NCBI GenBank assembly: GCA_963714145.1
Contig: OY970235.1
Coordinates: forward strand, 2,170,001-2,234,000
Origin: JBBWZH01 sp035544115
GTDB taxonomy: Bacteria; Actinomycetota; Actinomycetes; Mycobacteriales; CADCTP01
Length of the DNA stretch: 64,000 bases
Direction of reading: 5' to 3'
Of the stretch, positions 42,458 to 50,476 are shown piece after piece. Under the pieces are notes generated by a model. The model searched no databases and was not told the DNA's origin. It was given only the letters and a program-made list of their open reading frames with translations. Numbering within the stretch: position 1 is the first letter of the stretch; each line of letters starts with the position of its first letter. A program made the translations under genes and the position numbers.

Positions 42458-44884
42458 TCACCGGGGGTCGAGTACCTCCACCCGGAGCGCCGGATCGGTC
42501 GCGATCTCCACCTGGGTGAAGCGTTCGGTCACCCACTGGCCGGCGGCGTAGCGCCGGGTCTGGTCGAGGAAGTGTGGGGACGCCGGGTTGCCGGATTCGG
42601 AGTACAGCAGCAGGGTGCGGGTCCGCGGCCCGGCGGCGGTCAGTTGGGTCGCCATCAGGAAGCTCGTGCCGAAGGCGACGTCCGGATAGTGGCCGTTCGG
42701 GTCCAGCCCGCCGAGTGGCTCGATCGCGTTGAAGCAGCCTTCGAGCTGGGTGCAGCCGCCCAGGCCGATGGACCGGTACCGCTGCGCGGCGTCGATCGGC
42801 GCACCCAGCGGCAGGTGGGCCGCGGTGACCGCCTCGACCGCGTCGGCCAGTGCGGTGCGCACGTCCACCCGGCCGGTGTTCAGGTCTCGCGGCGTGGTGA
42901 GCGGCCGGGCCGGATCGAACGGGGTACGCCAGATGTCGGCGCCGGCCGCGGCGATGGCCCGGTTGAAGAACTCGCGCCAGAGCACGGCACCGTGGTCACC
43001 GACCGTCGCCCGCCCGTCCCATCTGGTCAGTACGGTGCACGCCGACCGCACGTCGACCGGCACCCCGGCACTGTCCGGCAGGGTGGTCGTGCCTGCGCAC
43101 AGCGCGGCCACGGCAGGTTTGGCCAGTTCGGCGCTGAGGTTGCGGTCACCCAGCATGGTCGCCTGCAGCGTGTCCAGGGTGAAGCCGGGCGGTCCGAAGC
43201 CGTCGGTGCCGGCGACCCGGTCCGCGATCATGGCCAGCCCGAGCCGGGTCCGCAACGAGCGTTCCGTGCCCACGTCGCCGACGATCCGCGGGAACCCGGT
43301 GAGCGGCGCGGCCGGGTTCGTCAACCACGGGCTGTCGTTGGAGTTCGCGACGAAGTCGGTGCGGGTGAGGCTGGGCAGCGCGGCCGGACCGAACAGGCCC
43401 GGTACGACAGAGGTCGGGTCGGTGCCCCACCCGCAGTCCGACCGGCTGCCGTCCAGGATGATCAGCCGGGTCGCCTGGAACAACGGCCCGGACTGCGCGG
43501 TGGCGCACCGGTCCGCCAGCGCGTCGCTGACGGCGGGCACCACCTGCACGTCGTTGTACAGCGCGGTCCCGGAACGCTCCACGGCGATGGTGGTCATCCA
43601 CGGTAGGCCGTTGTGCCGGCGCTGAGCGGCCCGCAGGTCGGCGAGGCTGCGCGACCGGCCGAAGGCCAGCCACTGATCCACCACGCGGACGTTCCCCGCG
43701 TTCGCGTCGTGCAGCACGTACGCGGTATCGGCGCTCCAGTCGAGCAGCCCGGGGGCCGCGAGAACCGGGCCGTCCGGGGTGCGGTACAGGGTGCGGCGCA
43801 CCGGGTGCACGCCGTGCGCGTCGCGTACCTGCACGGTGATCTGCTGGCGCCGCATCGACCGTGCCCTGCCGTCCACCACGTACCGGGTCGGGTCGCCGGG
43901 CACCAGGCTCAACTGGGTGAGTGTGTCCGGGATGACCGTCGACGTGGTATGCGTCCAGGCGACCCCGTCGGTGTGCCCGACGGCGACCACGGGCAGCCCG
44001 AACAGGGTCGCGCCGCTGACGTCCAGCTGCCCGGGGATGGTCAGCTGCAGCTGGTAGAGCCGCTCGGCGGGCCGCCACGGCAGGTGCGGGTTGGCCAGCA
44101 GCATGCCGGTGCCGTCGGCGGTCGCGTCCCGCCCGATGGCCCACGCGTTGCTGCCGATGCCCCGACCGGGCAGGCCGACGGAGTACCCGCTCGACGGCGC
44201 GGGCCGTCGAGCCTGGCCGGCGGCCGGCGGCGCGGCGGTCGCGATCGCCTGCGCAAAGGCCGCACCACCGTTGAAGGTGACGATCTCGTTGATGCGCCGC
44301 CATACGTCCAGCGCGGTGATCGGACCTACCCAGGCTGCGCCGCGGCAGGTCGGGTCCGGCAAACCCGCCACCGGGTGCCTCGCCAGGTACCGGTTCACCC
44401 CAGCCGCGTACCCGGCCACAATGTCCCGGGCCGCGGCGCTGGGACCCAGTGGCTCGGGCTGGGCGAGCGCCGCCTCGAGAACCCCCGAGCGGTTCACCGC
44501 GGCGTGGTAGACGTCGCTGTCGAGGTTGTTCACCCCATCCGGTGTGGTGGCGTCCGCGCCAAGAAACCGGGCGCGCTGCCCGGAGACGGTCAGAATGTCG
44601 TCGGCGAGCCCGCACAGGTTGTCCGCGGCGATCGCGTACCCGGCGCCGAACCCCACGTCGCGGTAGGACGCCGCGAGCACATGCGGGATGCCGAAGCCGG
44701 TGCGGCGTACCACCACCCTGCTACCCGCGAGCGGGTCGGTACCCGCCTGCGCCGCGCCGGCGGTCCCGGCCAGCACGCTCGGCGCCGCCACCACGACGCC
44801 CACGACGAGCGTGCCGGCGGCGGCCACACCCGCAATCCCGCGTATCCATCCGAGCGGCCGACGCACATATTTCCGCAATGACAT
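42458..44884 (-). CDS. Secreted penicillin-acylase-family amidase (aculeacin A acylase / AHL acylase-like)
   Basis: 808 residues: a signal peptide (about 1-47), an alpha chain, a linker of about 30 residues, and a beta chain whose N-terminal nucleophile is Ser245 in RGIGSNAWAIG. The Ntn-hydrolase self-cleaves at Gly244-Ser245. FDFVANSN-like residues appear as DFVANSNDSPWL. Relatives remove long acyl chains from lipopeptides such as aculeacin A or from acyl-homoserine lactones. ATG 44884 follows GAGGG; an in-frame ATG at 44911 lacks one. It is secreted, so it acts on external lipopeptides or signals. Confidence 0.9.
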   Translation of the reverse strand: MSLRKYVRRPLGWIRGIAGVAAAGTLVVGVVVAAPSVLAGTAGAAQAGTDPLAGSRVVVRRTGFGIPHVLAASYRDVGFGAGYAIAADNLCGLADDILTVSGQRARFLGADATTPDGVNNLDSDVYHAAVNRSGVLEAALAQPEPLGPSAAARDIVAGYAAGVNRYLARHPVAGLPDPTCRGAAWVGPITALDVWRRINEIVTFNGGAAFAQAIATAAPPAAGQARRPAPSSGYSVGLPGRGIGSNAWAIGRDATADGTGMLLANPHLPWRPAERLYQLQLTIPGQLDVSGATLFGLPVVAVGHTDGVAWTHTTSTVIPDTLTQLSLVPGDPTRYVVDGRARSMRRQQITVQVRDAHGVHPVRRTLYRTPDGPVLAAPGLLDWSADTAYVLHDANAGNVRVVDQWLAFGRSRSLADLRAAQRRHNGLPWMTTIAVERSGTALYNDVQVVPAVSDALADRCATAQSGPLFQATRLIILDGSRSDCGWGTDPTSVVPGLFGPAALPSLTRTDFVANSNDSPWLTNPAAPLTGFPRIVGDVGTERSLRTRLGLAMIADRVAGTDGFGPPGFTLDTLQATMLGDRNLSAELAKPAVAALCAGTTTLPDSAGVPVDVRSACTVLTRWDGRATVGDHGAVLWREFFNRAIAAAGADIWRTPFDPARPLTTPRDLNTGRVDVRTALADAVEAVTAAHLPLGAPIDAAQRYRSIGLGGCTQLEGCFNAIEPLGGLDPNGHYPDVAFGTSFLMATQLTAAGPRTRTLLLYSESGNPASPHFLDQTRRYAAGQWVTERFTQVEIATDPALRVEVLDPR

Positions 44885-45207
44885 TGAATCCCTCTTCCGG
44901 CGGCCCTGCATCCCTACGCTGTCTAATCGCCGAGGTGGCCCTGGTCAATCAGGAGAATCCCCTACGGGTCATTACGGAGCCAGTCCCGCCGGCTCCGGCC
45001 CTGTCGATTCGTCGAGAAGGACCAGCGACCCCACACGCGATAGGCGAATTTGCTGTACCGCCATGCTGGCGGTCGCTGGGCAGACCGGCCGCAAAGGGTC
45101 CAGGTCAGCGGATGGCTCGGCATCGCGGCGAGCGATTGTGCTAGGACGCGTCCGTCCATTCAGCGTGTACGAAGGGTCGGATCCTGTCAGGGGTCCACGG
45201 CAGGCGC
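44885..45207. other. Gene-free stretch with nested inverted repeats
   Basis: There is no convincing gene. CCAGCGACC (45022-45030) pairs with GGTCGCTGG (45071-45079), and inside it ACCGCCA (45057-45063) pairs with TGGCGGT (45067-45073); the two stems share GGT and are mutually exclusive. This could be a small structured RNA or a switch between the antitoxin 3' end and the acylase promoter; it may also be chance. Confidence 0.35.
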
Positions 45208-45525
45208 TCAGGCGATCGCTGTGATGTCGCCGTCGTCGAAGTAGATCGCCTGGTGCAGTTGGCCGCCCAAGGCGGCGGCGAACCTGGCGAGCACGTCTTG
45301 CCCGGAAATCTTACCCTTCTCGATTTGTGAGACCCGGCCTTTGGTGACACCCATTCGCTCAGCTACCTGCTGCTGGGTCAGCCCGCGGGCGCGGCGCACC
45401 TCGGCGAGACGGATGCCGACCGAGACGGCCAGGAGCTCCTGCTTGCCGGCCGCCACCGCCTCCTCACCGCCAGCCCGGGCGACCTGCTCAGCGCGGATAT
45501 CCGACCACCGGACGTGACCACTCAT
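45208..45525 (-). CDS. higA: XRE-family antitoxin (HigA-like)
   Basis: 105 residues with a helix-turn-helix at about 36-90 (LAEVRRARGLTQQQVAERMGVTKGRVSQIEKG) and a short acidic C-terminus (YFDDGDITAIA). It follows the toxin gene with a four-base ATGA overlap, the toxin-first order typical of higBA. It binds its toxin and the operon promoter. Confidence 0.85.
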   Translation of the reverse strand: MSGHVRWSDIRAEQVARAGGEEAVAAGKQELLAVSVGIRLAEVRRARGLTQQQVAERMGVTKGRVSQIEKGKISGQDVLARFAAALGGQLHQAIYFDDGDITAIA

Positions 45526-45887
45526 CTCCGATCACCTTCCTCCTCACCGCGCTCAGCCAGATACGTCTTGTAGCGCCGTTCTGCCAGCGGGATCGCGTCG
45601 GCGTACCAGGCGTTCCACCGTCCGGACTTGTCCCCGGCGACGAGCAGGATGCTGGACCGCCAAGGATCAAAGCAGAACAAGATCCGCATTGTGCCCGGCC
45701 GAAGCTCTTTCAGGTTGGGCAGCGAGGAACCTGTGATGGTGTCAACCAGCGGCCTGCCGAGTCCCGGGCCGTGCTCCGCGAGCAGGTCGATCGCCTGGAC
45801 GACCCGGGCATGCGCCGCCTCGTCCAGCCCGTCGATCCAGGCGCGGACCTCGTTCACGAGGTACACGTCCCACTGCCCGTCGCTCAC
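45522..45887 (-). CDS. higB: HigB/RelE-type toxin (type II toxin-antitoxin)
   Basis: 121 residues with a RelE/ParE-type fold: VNEVRAWIDGLDEAAHARVV helix, LAEHGPGLGRPLVDTITGSS, NLKELRPGTMRILFCFDPWR strands, then DKSGRWNAWYADAIPLAERRY. Members are ribosome-dependent mRNA interferases. The start is a GTG at 45887 that lies exactly six bases after a TATACT -10 element, so the message is probably leaderless. It precedes its antitoxin by a four-base overlap. Confidence 0.87.
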   Translation of the reverse strand: MSDGQWDVYLVNEVRAWIDGLDEAAHARVVQAIDLLAEHGPGLGRPLVDTITGSSLPNLKELRPGTMRILFCFDPWRSSILLVAGDKSGRWNAWYADAIPLAERRYKTYLAERGEEEGDRR

Positions 45888-45893
45888 CGAGAG

Positions 45894-45899
45894 AGTATA
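45894..45899 (-). promoter_or_regulatory. -10 element of a leaderless higBA promoter
   Basis: TATACT on the minus strand is followed by six bases and then the GTG of higB. Transcription would start at or next to the GTG. No ribosome site is present upstream of that codon. Confidence 0.6.
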
Positions 45900-46200
45900 G
45901 CTGCCGGTAAACCACGGTGACGGACTGGCGAGCAAGTCTTCGCCGGAGAGCGCACCGTGGATGTCCCCGCAGCCCGGCGAACGCGACCACCACCGGCCCG
46001 CTGACCCGCGCCTGTCTACCGGCCCGAGAGCGTAGCCGGCCAGAACACGCCCAGTCGCCGCCAGGCGGTGCTGGGGTGCGCTGCGCGAACCGGCCCGATC
46101 GGGGCTTTGCGAAGGGCGTTGCGTCGAGCGGGTTCGCGGCCGGTGACGGTGGTGTGGATGTATGCCATTCCGGCGCATACCGGTGGAGACGAAGAGTAAT

Positions 46201-46206
46201 TAAGAT
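46201..46206 (+). promoter_or_regulatory. -10 element of a leaderless kinase promoter
   Basis: TAAGAT is followed by six bases (GCTACG) and the GTG at 46213, the same spacing as in the divergent higBA promoter. Confidence 0.5.
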
Positions 46207-46212
46207 GCTACG

Positions 46213-48249
46213 GTGTGTAGTGGGCTGGGGGTGCCTACGGTGGATGCCACGCGCGTGACCGGCGGCTCGCCGACTCGGCGGTTGCTGCAGTGGTGGCTGA
46301 ACCGGTCGGTCCGCGTCAAGGGTCTGGTCGTCCTGGCGGTGCCCATGTTGTGCCTGCTGGGCGTGGTGGCCGCGAGCCTGGCGTTGCAACTGCAGGAGCG
46401 TGACCAGCGCAGGATCTCGCTGCAGGCCAACGCCCTGACCACGGCCGCCAGGTCGGTGCTGGTCGACGCGATCGACGCGGAGACCGGCGTGCGGGGCTAC
46501 GTCGGCACGAACGACCCGCTGTTCCTCGCGCCCTACCTGGCGGCGGTGTCCCGGCTGCCGGCCGACATCCAGGCGCTGCGGCGGGCCGCCGTTGCCGAAG
46601 GCGAGGCTGCTCGGGCAGCGGTGATCGCGGCGGGTGTGTCCGAGCAGTTCGCCATGATGGCGAAGCTGCGCGCGTTGGTCCGGCCCGGCGCCGACGGCGT
46701 CGCGGTGCTCCAGAACCTGGCGGCCGGGAAGATCATCATGGACAGGGTCCGCGGCCAGGTCACGGACTTCCTGGACGAACGCACCGAGTTGGCTCAGCAG
46801 CGCCGGGCCAGGATCAACCGGCTGGAGAGCCGTATCCAGGTCGTTGATGTGGCCGGTCTCTGCCTCGGTGTGCTGGCCGGCCTGGCCGGCATCGCCTTGT
46901 TCGCCGCGGGTGTCTCGCGCCGGCTGGCGGTCGCCGCCGACAACGCCGACCGGCTCGGGCATGGCACGCCGCTGATACCGACCACACCCTCGGACGACGA
47001 ACTGGGCCGGCTGGCCGAATCGCTGACCAGCGCTGAACACCTACTCGCGACCCGCCTGACCGACCTGACCGCGGCGCGGGACGTCGCGTTGACCGCCACC
47101 GAGGTGAAGAACACCTTCCTGTCCCGCACCAGCCACGAACTCCGGACGCCGCTGAACGCGATCCTCGGCTTCGCGCAACTGCTGGAGATGTCCGATCTCG
47201 GCGAGGACGACCGGGACAGCGCGGCCCGCATCCTCGGCGCCGGCCAGCACCTGCTGGCGCTGATCAACGAGCTCATCGACATCGCCAGCATCGAAGCCGG
47301 CGACCTGAAACTGTCGATCGAGCCCGTCGCACTCGCCGCCGTCACCGAGGAGATTCTGGTCCTCATGCGGCCGCTGGCCGCCGCCCGCTTCATCACCATC
47401 CACGAGCGCTGTTCCAGCGCTGTCGTCGCGGCGGCGGCGGACCACCAGCGGCTCAAGCAGATCCTCATCAACTTGATCTCCAACGCGGTCAAGTACAACC
47501 GCGATGGGGGGACGATCGAGATCACCTGCCGGCAGTGTGACGCTGGCCGGGTCGAAGTCGCCGTCGCCGACTCCGGGCCTGGTCTCTCCGCGGAGGAGAT
47601 GGAGCAGATCTTCATTCCCTTCGAACGGCTCCAGGCCGAACTACACGGCATCGAAGGCACCGGCATCGGCCTCCCGCTCGCGCGATCCCTCACCGAAGCC
47701 ATGCGCGGGGAACTCGCCGTCACCAGCTCACCTGGACATGGCGCGACCTTCACTGTCCGGCTCCCGCGTGCTCCCGACGTCACCGTCGCCGCTGTTCAGC
47801 CACCCGATCGCAGCCCCGGGCCGGCGGCGCGCGCCGACGTCCCCGACCACCCGACGGTCGCCCTCGACGTGCTGTCCATCGAGGACAACCCGGCAAACAA
47901 CGGGGTTCTCGCCCGGTTCCTGGCTACCCGGCCGGGCACCTTCCACTCGACCCCGTCCGGTTCCGACGGCATCGATCTCGCCCGGCGGCAGCATCCCGAC
48001 GTCATCCTTCTCGACCTCCACCTCCCCGATATCTCCGGCGAGGAGGTCTTCACCCGGCTGCGAGCCGAACCGGCGACCGCCGGCATCCCGATCATCGTGC
48101 TCTCCGCCGATGCCACCCCCGGAACAGTCCGGCGGCTGCTTGCCCGCGGCGCCAGCGCGTACCTCACCAAACCCCTTGACCTGCAGGAACTCGGCCACGC
48201 CCTCGACGCCGCTGCTCGACTGCCAGCCGCAGTCCCGCCTGACCGCTGA
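46213..48249 (+). CDS. Hybrid sensor histidine kinase (CHASE3-HisKA-HATPase-REC)
   Basis: 678 residues: transmembrane helix 1 (about 38-60), a CHASE3-type extracellular domain (61-205; DAIDAETGVRGYVGTNDPLF is its hallmark), helix 2 (212-233), a short HAMP-like linker, HisKA with His308 in SRTSHELRTPLNAILGF, HATPase (ISNAVKYNRDGG, ADSGPGLS, GTGIGLPLA) and a C-terminal receiver with Asp601 in ILLDLHLPD. GTG 46213 is chosen because a -10 hexamer sits six bases before it; GTG codons at 46231 and 46240 are alternatives. The following gene is a stand-alone receiver, so a phosphorelay is likely. Confidence 0.88.
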   Translation: MCSGLGVPTVDATRVTGGSPTRRLLQWWLNRSVRVKGLVVLAVPMLCLLGVVAASLALQLQERDQRRISLQANALTTAARSVLVDAIDAETGVRGYVGTNDPLFLAPYLAAVSRLPADIQALRRAAVAEGEAARAAVIAAGVSEQFAMMAKLRALVRPGADGVAVLQNLAAGKIIMDRVRGQVTDFLDERTELAQQRRARINRLESRIQVVDVAGLCLGVLAGLAGIALFAAGVSRRLAVAADNADRLGHGTPLIPTTPSDDELGRLAESLTSAEHLLATRLTDLTAARDVALTATEVKNTFLSRTSHELRTPLNAILGFAQLLEMSDLGEDDRDSAARILGAGQHLLALINELIDIASIEAGDLKLSIEPVALAAVTEEILVLMRPLAAARFITIHERCSSAVVAAAADHQRLKQILINLISNAVKYNRDGGTIEITCRQCDAGRVEVAVADSGPGLSAEEMEQIFIPFERLQAELHGIEGTGIGLPLARSLTEAMRGELAVTSSPGHGATFTVRLPRAPDVTVAAVQPPDRSPGPAARADVPDHPTVALDVLSIEDNPANNGVLARFLATRPGTFHSTPSGSDGIDLARRQHPDVILLDLHLPDISGEEVFTRLRAEPATAGIPIIVLSADATPGTVRRLLARGASAYLTKPLDLQELGHALDAAARLPAAVPPDR

Positions 48250-48254
48250 GCCGG

Positions 48255-48659
48255 ATGAACGGACCCCGCATGCCGAACGCCGTCCTCTACATCGAAGATA
48301 ATCCCAACAACATCGTCCTGGTCGAGCGAATGCTCAAGAAGCGGCCCGACCTGCGATTCATCAGCGCCGTAAACGCACACGACGGCCTCGCGCTGGCAAG
48401 GTCCGAAAGCCCGAGCCTTATCCTGCTCGACCGGCGGCTTCCGGACCTGTCCGGGAACGAGGTCCTGCGCCAGCTCAAGGCGGCCAGCCCGACCGCGACA
48501 ATCCCCGTGGTCATCCTCAGCGGCGACACCGGACGGGAGCACGCTGACGAACTCATGCGGCTCGGAGCCGCCGAATTCCTCACCAAACCCTTCAACCTGC
48601 AGCAACTCGCGGCCCTCATAGAACGCTTCTGCACCGGAAGCACGGCCCCCGACGGCTGA
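48255..48659 (+). CDS. Single-domain response regulator (CheY-like)
   Basis: 134 residues, receiver only: IEDNPNNIVLVERML (acidic pocket), acceptor Asp59 in ILLDRRLPDLSG, Ser/Thr in VVILSGD and Lys in FLTKPFN. No output domain. It starts five bases after the hybrid kinase stop and resembles that kinase's own receiver, so it is probably its phosphate-accepting partner. ATG codons at 48255 and 48270 are both possible. Confidence 0.88.
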   Translation: MNGPRMPNAVLYIEDNPNNIVLVERMLKKRPDLRFISAVNAHDGLALARSESPSLILLDRRLPDLSGNEVLRQLKAASPTATIPVVILSGDTGREHADELMRLGAAEFLTKPFNLQQLAALIERFCTGSTAPDG

Positions 48660-48743
48660 GTCGTGCGACCGGTCCGGCCCAGGGCGGTGCCGGCAGCCGG
48701 TGGTCGGTGGTCGGGGGTCGGGGGTGGAGCCGGGCCGAGCTGG

Positions 48744-50360
48744 CTACAGCTGCCGGCCCACCCAGCCGATGAAGGCATCCCAGTAGTCGCACGCCCGGTC
48801 GGCGATCCACACGAGGCCGTCCACGATGATCTCCCAGCCCCACAGGATGATGATCCGCACCACATGGACCCAGATGTGCGGCTGGACGGGTGCGGCCACG
48901 GCGGTGGTGCCCGCGCCGGCTGGGTCGGCCAGGTCTGCCGCCGCCCCGCCGGGACGGGGTGCGGCTTCGCCGGGACGGGGGAGCCGGGGCTGCTGTTCCG
49001 GGCGGCCTGGGCGGCCCGGGGTGCGCGCCGCGGAGCCGTCGCCGAGGCTGGCCCGCCGGCTGGCGCCGGTCTGCCGGTCCCAGACGAAGATGTCGAAACG
49101 CTGGTTGGCGTCGGTCGGGTCGAGGTTGGTCGAGGCGGTCTCGTAGGCGATGTAGCGTCCGTCCGGGCTTGCCGCGGTCGCCTTGGCGGGGAGGTTGCCG
49201 CCCTGGCCGGTCGTGCTGAGGCTGGCCTGACGGTAGGCGCCGGTCGTCAGGTCCCGGCTGTAGACCTGAGCGTCGGCCTGGGTGCCGGACGGCGTGACCA
49301 GGTCGGTGGCGGTCGAGGCGAAGGTGGCGTAGCGGCCGTCGTCGCTGAGGAACGGGGTGAAAGCCTCGCCGTTCGCCTGGCCGCCCGCCGGGGTCGTGTC
49401 GACCCGCCGCGTGGTGCCGAGCGTGCGGTCGCGGATGAAGGCGTCCGGCGCCACGTTCGTGTCACCGGAGGCCAGGGTCGAGGCCAACGAGGTGAAGGCG
49501 ACGTACCGGCCATCGGGGGTGACCTGCGGGCTGACTGAGGGCGCGTCGGCCCGGGCGCCGCCGGTGGCGACGCTGACCAGGTCGATGGCGCCCGTGGTCA
49601 GGTCCCGCACGAAGATGTCACCGGCCACGTTGGTATCGGGCGCGACCAGGTTGTCCGCGCCGGACACGAAGGCGACGTACCGGCCGCTGGCACTGATCGA
49701 CGGGTCGTACGAGAGGTTGTCACCCGGCGCTCCGCCCGCGGTGGCGCTCGCCAGCCGGGTGGTACCGCCGGACCAGCTGCGTACGAAGACGTCCCATTCG
49801 CTGTTGCTGTCGCCGGTGACCAGGTTGTCGGCCGCCGATGTGAAGGCGACGGACTGCCCGTCGGCGCTGATCGCCGGGTCGAAGGACATCTTGTCGCCCT
49901 GCCCGCCGCCGGTGCCGACGCTGACCCGCTGGGTCGTCCCGCCGACAAGATCGCGTACGAAGACGTCCCAGGCTGCGTTGGAGTCGCCGGTGACGAGGTT
50001 GTCCGCGGCCGACGCGAAGGCGACGTACCGGCCGTCCGAGCTGACCGCGGGACTGAGCGACGCCTGGTCGCCTTGGCCGCCGACGCCGACGCTGACCCGC
50101 CGGGTGGTGCCAGCGACCATGTCCCGGACGAACACGTCCTGCGTCTGGTTGGTGTCACCGGCGACGAGGTTCGACGCCCAGGAGGAGAAGACGACGTACC
50201 GGCCGTCCGCGCTGACCCCGCCCTCGTAGCTGTGCGAGTCGCCGGAGGCCCGCTGTGCCGCCGGCGGCACCGGTACGGCGGCCGCCGGGCCCGGCGACAG
50301 CGACAGCGACAGGACGGTCGTCAGGCCGGCGATCGCCCAGGCGTCCATTCGTCGTGACAT
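48744..50360 (-). CDS. Secreted PD40-type seven-repeat beta-propeller with hydrophobic C-terminus
   Basis: 538 residues: a signal peptide (about 1-28), then seven WD40-like (PD40) repeats of about 54 residues, each containing a variant of DGRYVAFASAADNLV followed by GDxNxxxDVFVRD; the fold is a seven-bladed propeller. A Pro/Gly/Ala-rich linker leads to a final hydrophobic segment (VHVVRIIILWGWEIIVDGLV) with many Trp residues. ATG 50360 is fixed by AGGAG seven bases upstream. Function unknown; surface display or binding is plausible. Confidence 0.85.
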   Translation of the reverse strand: MSRRMDAWAIAGLTTVLSLSLSPGPAAAVPVPPAAQRASGDSHSYEGGVSADGRYVVFSSWASNLVAGDTNQTQDVFVRDMVAGTTRRVSVGVGGQGDQASLSPAVSSDGRYVAFASAADNLVTGDSNAAWDVFVRDLVGGTTQRVSVGTGGGQGDKMSFDPAISADGQSVAFTSAADNLVTGDSNSEWDVFVRSWSGGTTRLASATAGGAPGDNLSYDPSISASGRYVAFVSGADNLVAPDTNVAGDIFVRDLTTGAIDLVSVATGGARADAPSVSPQVTPDGRYVAFTSLASTLASGDTNVAPDAFIRDRTLGTTRRVDTTPAGGQANGEAFTPFLSDDGRYATFASTATDLVTPSGTQADAQVYSRDLTTGAYRQASLSTTGQGGNLPAKATAASPDGRYIAYETASTNLDPTDANQRFDIFVWDRQTGASRRASLGDGSAARTPGRPGRPEQQPRLPRPGEAAPRPGGAAADLADPAGAGTTAVAAPVQPHIWVHVVRIIILWGWEIIVDGLVWIADRACDYWDAFIGWVGRQL

Positions 50361-50370
50361 CCGCCCACTC

Positions 50371-50428
50371 CTATCAGCGGTCATACGATTTGGTCGCTGA
50401 TAGTGATCGTTCAGTTACTAGAAGTCAA
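50371..50428 (-). promoter_or_regulatory. Promoter with a perfect 9-base inverted repeat
   Basis: Minus-strand TTGACT (50428-50423) and CACTAT (50405-50400) are 17 bases apart. The inverted repeat CTATCAGCG (50371-50379) / CGCTGATAG (50395-50403) overlaps the -10 element and reaches the ribosome site, so a bound repressor would block transcription. The 5' arm lies upstream of the likely transcription start, which favours an operator over an RNA hairpin. Confidence 0.5.
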
Positions 50429-50476
50429 TGGGGTCACACCCGCGAGTCGCTGGGACCTGTCACGGGCCGGCGTGGG

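Noticed and set aside
44962..45159. Small minus-strand protein of 65 residues
   Set aside because: No ribosome site, no coding bias, and it overlaps inverted repeats.
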